Assembly (NCBI GenBank): GCA_905215055.1
Contig: CAJMOH010000013.1
Span: 1 to 60,481, forward strand
Direction: 5' to 3'
DNA from: an uncultured bacterium
Lineage (GTDB): Bacteria > Bacillota > Clostridia > Oscillospirales > Acutalibacteraceae
Length of the DNA: 60,481 nt
Below, piece by piece: positions 55,949 to 60,481 of this stretch. The position numbers and the translations under genes were made by a program. The notes under the pieces are model-generated. The model did not search any database, had not been told where the DNA came from, and was given only the letters and a program-made list of their open reading frames with translations. How positions within the stretch are numbered: the stretch's first letter is position 1; each line of letters opens with the position of its first letter.

Positions 55949-57274
55949 ATGCCAAAGCCAATCGTGGCCATTGTGGGCCGTCCCAACGTGGGCAAGTCCA
56001 CTTTGTTTAACAAGATTGTGGGCCGGCGGCTCTCCATTGTGGAGGACACCCCCGGCGTCACCCGGGACCGGATTTTCGGCGACGCCGAGTGGTGCGGCCG
56101 GAAATTTTCCCTGGTGGATACCGGCGGCATCGAGCCTGCCAGCAAGGACGTGATTTTGACCCAGATGCGGGAGCAGGCCCAGATTGCCATCGACTCCGCC
56201 AGCGCCATCATCTTTGTCACGGACATCCGCACCGGCGTCACCGCCACCGACGCGGATGTGGCCAACATTCTGCTGAAAAGCGGGGTGCCAGTGGTACTGT
56301 GCGTCAACAAGTGCGATACTGTGGGGGAGCCTCCCGCCGAATTCTACGAATTTTACAACCTGGGCCTGGGGGACCCGGTGATGGTGTCCTCTGTCCACGG
56401 ACACGGCACCGGCGATCTGCTGGACCGGATCTGCGATGTTCTCCCCGACGATGTGGAAGAGGAGGACGAAGGAGAAATTATCAAGGTGGCGGTAATCGGC
56501 AAGCCCAATGTGGGCAAGTCCTCCCTGGTGAACAAGGTGGCCGGAGAAAACCGGTGCATTGTCTCGGACATTGCCGGCACCACCCGGGACGCGGTGGACA
56601 CCACCATCGAAAACAAATTTGGCACCTTCACCTTTATCGACACCGCCGGCCTGCGCCGGAAGAGCAAGGTGGAGGACGCCATTGAGCATTACAGCAACCT
56701 GCGGGCGGAAATGGCTGTGGAACGGGCCGACGTGTGCTTGATCCTCATCGACGCCCAGGTGGGCTTTACCGAGCAGGATTCCAAGGTGGCGGGCATCGCT
56801 CACGAGGCGGGCAAGGGCTGCATCATCTGCGTCAACAAATGGGACGCTGTGGAAAAGGACGACAAGACCATGCAGGAGATGCGCCAAAAGCTGGAGAAGG
56901 ACTTCTCCTTTATGTCCTACGCGCCCATCCTGTTTATTTCCGCCAAGACCGGCCAGCGGCTGGACCGGATGTTTGAGCTGATTAAGCTGGTGGCTTCCTC
57001 CAACGCCATGCGGGTGACCACCGGCACCTTAAACGATATTTTGGCCCAGGCCACCGCCCGGGTGCAGCCTCCCACGGACAAGGGCAAGCGGCTGAAAATT
57101 TATTACATGACCCAGGCTTCTACCAAGCCCCCTACGTTTATCTGCTTCTGCAACGACCACGAGCTGTTTCACTTCTCCTACCAGCGCTATCTGGAAAACC
57201 GGATTCGGGAAACCTTTGGCTTAGAGGGAACTCCCATTCGGATGATTATCCGGGAGCGGGGGGAGAAAGAGTAA
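55949..57274 (+). CDS. der: Ribosome assembly GTPase Der (EngA)
   Basis: A 441-residue protein with two tandem GTPase domains and a C-terminal KH-like domain, needed for 50S ribosome maturation. Domain 1: G1 GRPNVGKS (10-17), G3 DTGG, G4 NKCD. Domain 2: G1 GKPNVGKS (about 184-191), G3 DTAG in FIDTAGLRRKSKVE, G4 NKWD. The KH-like part (about 350-441) includes KIYYMTQASTKPPTFICFCND. ATG 55949 follows GAAAGGA. It lies between the DUF512 gene and plsY, the conserved clostridial order. Confidence 0.96.
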   Translation: MPKPIVAIVGRPNVGKSTLFNKIVGRRLSIVEDTPGVTRDRIFGDAEWCGRKFSLVDTGGIEPASKDVILTQMREQAQIAIDSASAIIFVTDIRTGVTATDADVANILLKSGVPVVLCVNKCDTVGEPPAEFYEFYNLGLGDPVMVSSVHGHGTGDLLDRICDVLPDDVEEEDEGEIIKVAVIGKPNVGKSSLVNKVAGENRCIVSDIAGTTRDAVDTTIENKFGTFTFIDTAGLRRKSKVEDAIEHYSNLRAEMAVERADVCLILIDAQVGFTEQDSKVAGIAHEAGKGCIICVNKWDAVEKDDKTMQEMRQKLEKDFSFMSYAPILFISAKTGQRLDRMFELIKLVASSNAMRVTTGTLNDILAQATARVQPPTDKGKRLKIYYMTQASTKPPTFICFCNDHELFHFSYQRYLENRIRETFGLEGTPIRMIIRERGEKE

Positions 57275-57307
57275 GTATCACATCGGGAAAGGCGGTTTTA
57301 CAGGCAC

Positions 57308-58021
57308 ATGGGGTATGAAGCTTTGGCGCTGGCGCTGACCGCGCTGGCAGGGTATCTGCTGGGGAGCATTAACAGCTCCATTATCTTTACATGGTTTTTC
57401 AAGAACAAGGAGGACATCCGCAAGTACGGCAGCGGAAACGCGGGCATGACCAACGTGCTGCGCAGCGTGGGCAAGCTTCCCGCCGCCCTGACCTTTGTGG
57501 GGGATTTCCTCAAGTGCGTGGCGGCGCTGCTGCTGTCTCAGGGACTGGTAGCCCTTGTCAGCGGCTGGGCTGGCATCCAGGCCGGGGAGCTGTACGACGT
57601 GGCCCGCTATGTGGCGGGAGTGGCCTGCGTGCTGGGCCACATCTTCCCGGTGTATTACGGGTTCCGGGGAGGCAAGGGCGTTGTCACCTCCGCCGCCATG
57701 ATCGCCCTGACGGACTGGAGGGTGTTTCTGCTGGTGCTGCTCACCTTTGCCATTGTGTTCGCGGCCAAGCGGATTGTCTCTCTGGCCTCGGTCATCTGTG
57801 CGGCTCTGTACCCTGTGTTTACATTTCTTTTTCTGTTTCTGGTGGAGTTTCAGGGCAGCCCCCTGCCTGTTCACGGGGACCACAGCCTGGCCTATCTGCT
57901 GTTTGCCACCGCGGCCTCCCTGTTTATCGGGCTGACGGTGGTGGTCAAGCACAAGGCCAATATCGGGCGTTTGCTCCGAGGCGAGGAAAAGCCTATTATC
58001 TCTAAGGGGAAGAAGGGATAA
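57308..58021 (+). CDS. plsY: Glycerol-3-phosphate acyltransferase PlsY
   Basis: A 237-residue polytopic enzyme that acylates glycerol-3-phosphate with acyl-phosphate, the first step of phospholipid synthesis. The three PlsY motifs are present: GYLLGSINSSII near the start, YGSGNAGMTNVLRSVGK, and LGHIFPVYYGFRGGKGVVTSAA; VVKHKANIGRLLRGEE is the C-terminal signature. Five to seven membrane helices. It is about 30 residues longer than average, mostly in the loop around SGWAGIQAGELYDV and the region after 180. Its stop overlaps the next ATG (TAATG). Confidence 0.93.
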   Translation: MGYEALALALTALAGYLLGSINSSIIFTWFFKNKEDIRKYGSGNAGMTNVLRSVGKLPAALTFVGDFLKCVAALLLSQGLVALVSGWAGIQAGELYDVARYVAGVACVLGHIFPVYYGFRGGKGVVTSAAMIALTDWRVFLLVLLTFAIVFAAKRIVSLASVICAALYPVFTFLFLFLVEFQGSPLPVHGDHSLAYLLFATAASLFIGLTVVVKHKANIGRLLRGEEKPIISKGKKG

Positions 58022-58259
58022 TGCCTGTGGACTGCACCTTTTCCACGCCGGAGGGGGTCTTTAACTACCGGGTGGGGGCTGTTATCCGCCGGGGCGACAA
58101 GCTGCTGGTTATGCGGGAAGAAGTGATCAACCACTGGTACTTGCCCGGCGGCCGTGTGAAGGTTCATGAGCCTTTGGAAGATGCCCTTCGCCGGGAGGTG
58201 GCGGAGGAGCTGTCCCTGCCCTGACTGAGAGCCTGGAGCTTCGCTCTATCAGGGACTGA
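58021..58259 (+). pseudogene. Truncated Nudix hydrolase
   Basis: An ORF of 67 codons encodes only the first half of a Nudix domain: YRVGAVIRRGDKLLVMREE, then the Nudix box G..VKVHEPLEDALRREVAEELSLP (pattern Gx5Ex7REVxEE). A stop at 58222-58224 cuts it; shifting one base continues open as TESLELRSIRD to a stop at 58257, then the sequence turns non-coding. Full Nudix proteins have about 140-160 residues. It begins on the plsY stop codon, so it was probably once translated with plsY. Either decayed pseudogene or very short derivative; the first is likelier. Confidence 0.7.
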
Positions 58260-58316
58260 GACTTGGTTTTTTCCTGTAAGGTTTTGCCGGGTTGGGTCAG
58301 AAACCGTTCCCTAATA

Positions 58317-58345
58317 TTGACTTTTCAGCTGGCATGTATTATTAT
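58317..58345 (+). promoter_or_regulatory. Probable promoter of murA
   Basis: TTGACT (58317-58322), 17 bp, TATTAT (58340-58345). A TATAAT also lies at 58343-58348 with a 20-bp spacer. Leader of about 85 nt to the TTG start. Confidence 0.6.
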
Positions 58346-58437
58346 AATCTTCAGTCAAATACTAGTTTTGCTAACCAAAAAGGCCAACGGGCTTGTCTCT
58401 ATTCAAAGCCGCGGGATAGCCGTTAGGAAGTGTAAAT

Positions 58438-59727
58438 TTGGAAAAATATGTGATCAAGGGCGGCTGCCGCCTGACCGGTGAAGTGAATATCAGCGGGGCA
58501 AAAAACGCGGCGGTGGCCATTATTCCTGCCACCATTTTGGCGGATGCTCCCTGCCGTTTGGAGAACCTTCCCGATATTTCGGATGTAAAGACCCTGACCT
58601 ATATTTTAGAGAGCATGGGCGCCAAGGTGGAATATCTGGACCGCCACACCGTGGAGATTGATCCCCGGCCAGTGGATACAGACACAGTTTCCGCCGATAT
58701 TGCCCGTCGTATTCGGGCCTCCTATTATTTTCTCGGCGCTCTGCTGGGACGCTGCCGCAAGGCGGTGGTTCCCATGCCCGGCGGGTGCAATTTTGGCATC
58801 CGGCCCATTGACCAGCACCTGAAGGGCTTTGCGGCCCTGGGCTGCGATTACAGCCTGGACAACGGCATGATCTCTGTCACGGCGGAAAACGACCTCCACG
58901 GGGCCAGCGTCTATATGGACGTGGTCACAGTGGGAGCCACCATGAATATCATCCTGGCCGCGGTGAAGGCCCGGGGGCTGACTGTCATTGAAAACGCCGC
59001 CCGAGAGCCCCACATTGTGGATCTGGCAAACTTCCTGAATACCCTGGGCGCCGACATCCGCGGCGCGGGTACGGACACCATCAAGATCCACGGGGTGCAG
59101 CGGCTGCGGGGCGCCGCCTATTCCATCATCCCCGACCAGATTGAGGCCGGCACCTACATGGTGGCCGCCGCCGCCACCGGCGGGGATGTCACCGTGAGAA
59201 ACGTGACCCCCAAGCATTTGGAGTCCATCTCTGCCAAGCTGGTGGAAATGGGCGTCACCGTGGAGGAGGGAGACGACACGGTGCGGGTGGTCTGCGACCG
59301 GCCCCTGAAAAAGTGCAATGTGAAAACCATGCCCCATCCGGGCTTTCCCACGGACATGCAGCCCCAGATTACCACCCTGCTGTCCATTGCCCACGGCACC
59401 AGCATGGTCAACGAAAGCGTGTGGGAGAGCAACCGCTTTAAATATGTGGATGAGCTGCGCCGTATGGGCGCCCAGATCACGGTGGACGGCAAGGTGGCCA
59501 TTGTGGAGGGCGTGGACCATTTGAAGGGCGCGCCTGTGCGGGCGTTGGACCTGCGGGCCGGAGCGGCTATGGTTATCGCGGGCCTGGTGGCCCAAGGCAC
59601 CACCGTACTGGAGGACATCCAGTATATCGAGCGGGGTTACGAGAACATTGTGGAAAAGCTGGTAAACCTGGGAGCGGACATCTACCGCAGCCAGGAGCCG
59701 GAGCAGGTTATTGGAAAAATCGGTTAA
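58438..59727 (+). CDS. murA: UDP-N-acetylglucosamine 1-carboxyvinyltransferase
   Basis: A 429-residue EPSP-synthase-fold enzyme that transfers enolpyruvate from PEP to UDP-GlcNAc, the first committed step of peptidoglycan synthesis. The start is TTG 58438, eight bases behind AGGAAG, giving MEKYVIKGGCRLTGEVNISGAKNAA, the family N-terminus. The catalytic Cys is Cys117 in PMPGGCNFGIRPIDQHL, so the enzyme should be fosfomycin-sensitive; RPID and the Asp/Arg pairs are conserved. Firmicutes often have two copies (MurA, MurZ); which one this is cannot be told. It follows a broken Nudix gene and has its own promoter. Confidence 0.94.
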   Translation: MEKYVIKGGCRLTGEVNISGAKNAAVAIIPATILADAPCRLENLPDISDVKTLTYILESMGAKVEYLDRHTVEIDPRPVDTDTVSADIARRIRASYYFLGALLGRCRKAVVPMPGGCNFGIRPIDQHLKGFAALGCDYSLDNGMISVTAENDLHGASVYMDVVTVGATMNIILAAVKARGLTVIENAAREPHIVDLANFLNTLGADIRGAGTDTIKIHGVQRLRGAAYSIIPDQIEAGTYMVAAAATGGDVTVRNVTPKHLESISAKLVEMGVTVEEGDDTVRVVCDRPLKKCNVKTMPHPGFPTDMQPQITTLLSIAHGTSMVNESVWESNRFKYVDELRRMGAQITVDGKVAIVEGVDHLKGAPVRALDLRAGAAMVIAGLVAQGTTVLEDIQYIERGYENIVEKLVNLGADIYRSQEPEQVIGKIG

Positions 59728-59801
59728 GCTGTTTGAGGAAAGCCCAGGGCTGCGGCAGGTTTGCGGCAGCTCTTTTGTTTTGCGGAAAGGGGGAATGGGA
59801 T

Positions 59802-60481
59802 GTGGCCAGAGTCTGCCCGCTGTTTTCCGGCAGCACGGGAAACAGCTACTACATAGGCTCCCGCGGTGCGGGACTGCTCATCGACGCGGGCCGCAGCGCC
59901 CGCCAGGTGGACAACATGCTCAAACGCTGCGGCATTGACCCCCTGGCGGTGCAGGGGATCCTGATTACCCACGAGCACAGCGACCACATTGCCGGGGTGC
60001 GGGTTTTCGCCAAAAGGTATGGGATTCCGGTGTTTGCCTCCCAAGGGACGCTGCTGGCCATGCAGTCCTCTCTGGAGGGGGTGGAAAGCTGGGTGCTGGA
60101 CGGTCCTTTTCAGCTGGCAGGTATGGAGGTCACTCCCTTTGAAACGCCCCACGACAGCGCTCAGTCTCTGGGATTCCGCATTCAGACGGCGGACGGCCGG
60201 CAGTTTGCCTTTGCCACCGATCTGGGAGTGGTGACTCCCTGTGTGCGGGACCATCTGCTGGGCGCCGAGTTTGTGGTGATCGAGTCCAACCACGACCGGG
60301 AGATGCTTCGAAACGGCCCTTACCCCGCCTATTTGAAGCGGCGGATTCTGGGCGGGACGGGACACCTGTCCAACAGCGACTGCGCCGTCCTTTTGCCCGA
60401 GCTGGCACGACAGGGCGCCAAGCGGTTTCTGCTGGCCCACCTGAGCCGGGAGAACAATACGCCGTCCCTGGCCAGGGAAGC
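59802..60481 (+). CDS. MBL-fold metallo-hydrolase (WalJ/YycJ-like), 3' truncated
   Basis: The first 226 codons of a gene cut by the right edge. Start GTG 59802 with GGAAAGGGGG upstream. The sequence ARVCPLFSGSTGNSYYIGSRGAGLLIDAG matches the YycJ/WalJ start, and the metal site HEHSDH in ILITHEHSDHIAGV, PHDSAQSLGF, FATDLGVVTP, VIESNHDREML and GTGHLSNSDCA are all family features. WalJ-type enzymes are 5'-3' exonucleases acting in mismatch repair or chromosome handling in Gram-positives. It is 74 nt after murA, with a weak GC-rich hairpin between. Only about 35 residues appear to be missing. Confidence 0.88.
   Translation, partial: MARVCPLFSGSTGNSYYIGSRGAGLLIDAGRSARQVDNMLKRCGIDPLAVQGILITHEHSDHIAGVRVFAKRYGIPVFASQGTLLAMQSSLEGVESWVLDGPFQLAGMEVTPFETPHDSAQSLGFRIQTADGRQFAFATDLGVVTPCVRDHLLGAEFVVIESNHDREMLRNGPYPAYLKRRILGGTGHLSNSDCAVLLPELARQGAKRFLLAHLSRENNTPSLARE

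Noticed and set aside
58275..58281. TGTAAGG upstream of murA as another member of the CCTTACA motif
   Set aside because: A 7-bp match is expected several times by chance in 60 kb, and no second repeat lies 22 bp away.

Overview
The window reads as a chromosome segment from a GC-rich, low-mobility Gram-positive bacterium of the Clostridia, most likely the Oscillospiraceae (Flavonifractor/Pseudoflavonifractor-like gut bacteria). This is inferred from strong GGAGG-type ribosome binding sites, frequent GTG/TTG starts, vegetative TTGACA/TATAAT promoters and family membership (ThyX, PlsY, PIT-DUF47, CsoR, DUF512-Der-PlsY, XRE-cupin beside an acyl-CoA synthetase). I saw no rRNA, tRNA, CRISPR array, insertion sequence or prophage. 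Gene density is high and almost everything is housekeeping or envelope biology.

Layout. 1-2.5 kb: start of a cation P-type ATPase, a cytosolic ricin-type lectin with a histone-H1-like tail, and a PfkB sugar kinase. 2.6-6.2 kb (minus): a CsbB-like glycosyltransferase and YfhO pair, probably glycosylating a surface polymer. 6.4-12.2 kb: yfbR-dus-polA-rlmA and a low-molecular-weight phosphatase. 12.2-15.9 kb: rimI-tsaD-ilvB-ilvN. 16-18 kb: phosphate transporter PIT plus DUF47 behind a three-repeat Pho box. 18-21.3 kb: a TetR regulator, then two unknown proteins overlapping ftsH, behind a nested palindrome. 21.4-23.8 kb (minus): CsoR-type sensor and heavy-metal ATPase with a textbook operator. 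23.8-27.1 kb: MoxR-DUF58-DUF4129. 27.1-33.5 kb: mostly minus-strand genes (small protein, inositol phosphatase, BceAB-type ABC transporter, HAD nucleotidase) and one plus-strand lipoprotein.

33.5-42.4 kb: an anchored GHL10 glycoside-hydrolase-like protein, an XRE-cupin regulator, a 570-bp repeat-rich gap, an acyl-CoA synthetase, then an alpha-fucosidase, CutC and a transglutaminase-thioredoxin fusion in one operon. 42.4-50 kb: nitroreductase, solute-binding lipoprotein, thyX-tmk, a 61-aa membrane protein, DJ-1-like protein, 5-formyl-THF cyclo-ligase, mltG and a U32 tRNA-modification protein. 50-60.5 kb: a dispersed hairpin repeat, DD-carboxypeptidase, pgi, a small P-loop protein, yceD-rpmF, the DUF512-der-plsY cluster, a broken Nudix gene, murA and a truncated WalJ-like hydrolase.

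The best candidates for undescribed biology are: (a) a 16-bp motif, CGCCCGCCTTACAAAA, shared by the regulatory regions of the ftsH operon and the BceAB-type transporter, arranged as a symmetric nested palindrome in one and as 22-bp-periodic direct repeats in the other; (b) the cytosolic lectin with a nucleic-acid-binding-like tail; (c) the transglutaminase/Ig-like/thioredoxin fusion in a fucosidase operon; and (d) the compound repeat ahead of the acyl-CoA synthetase.
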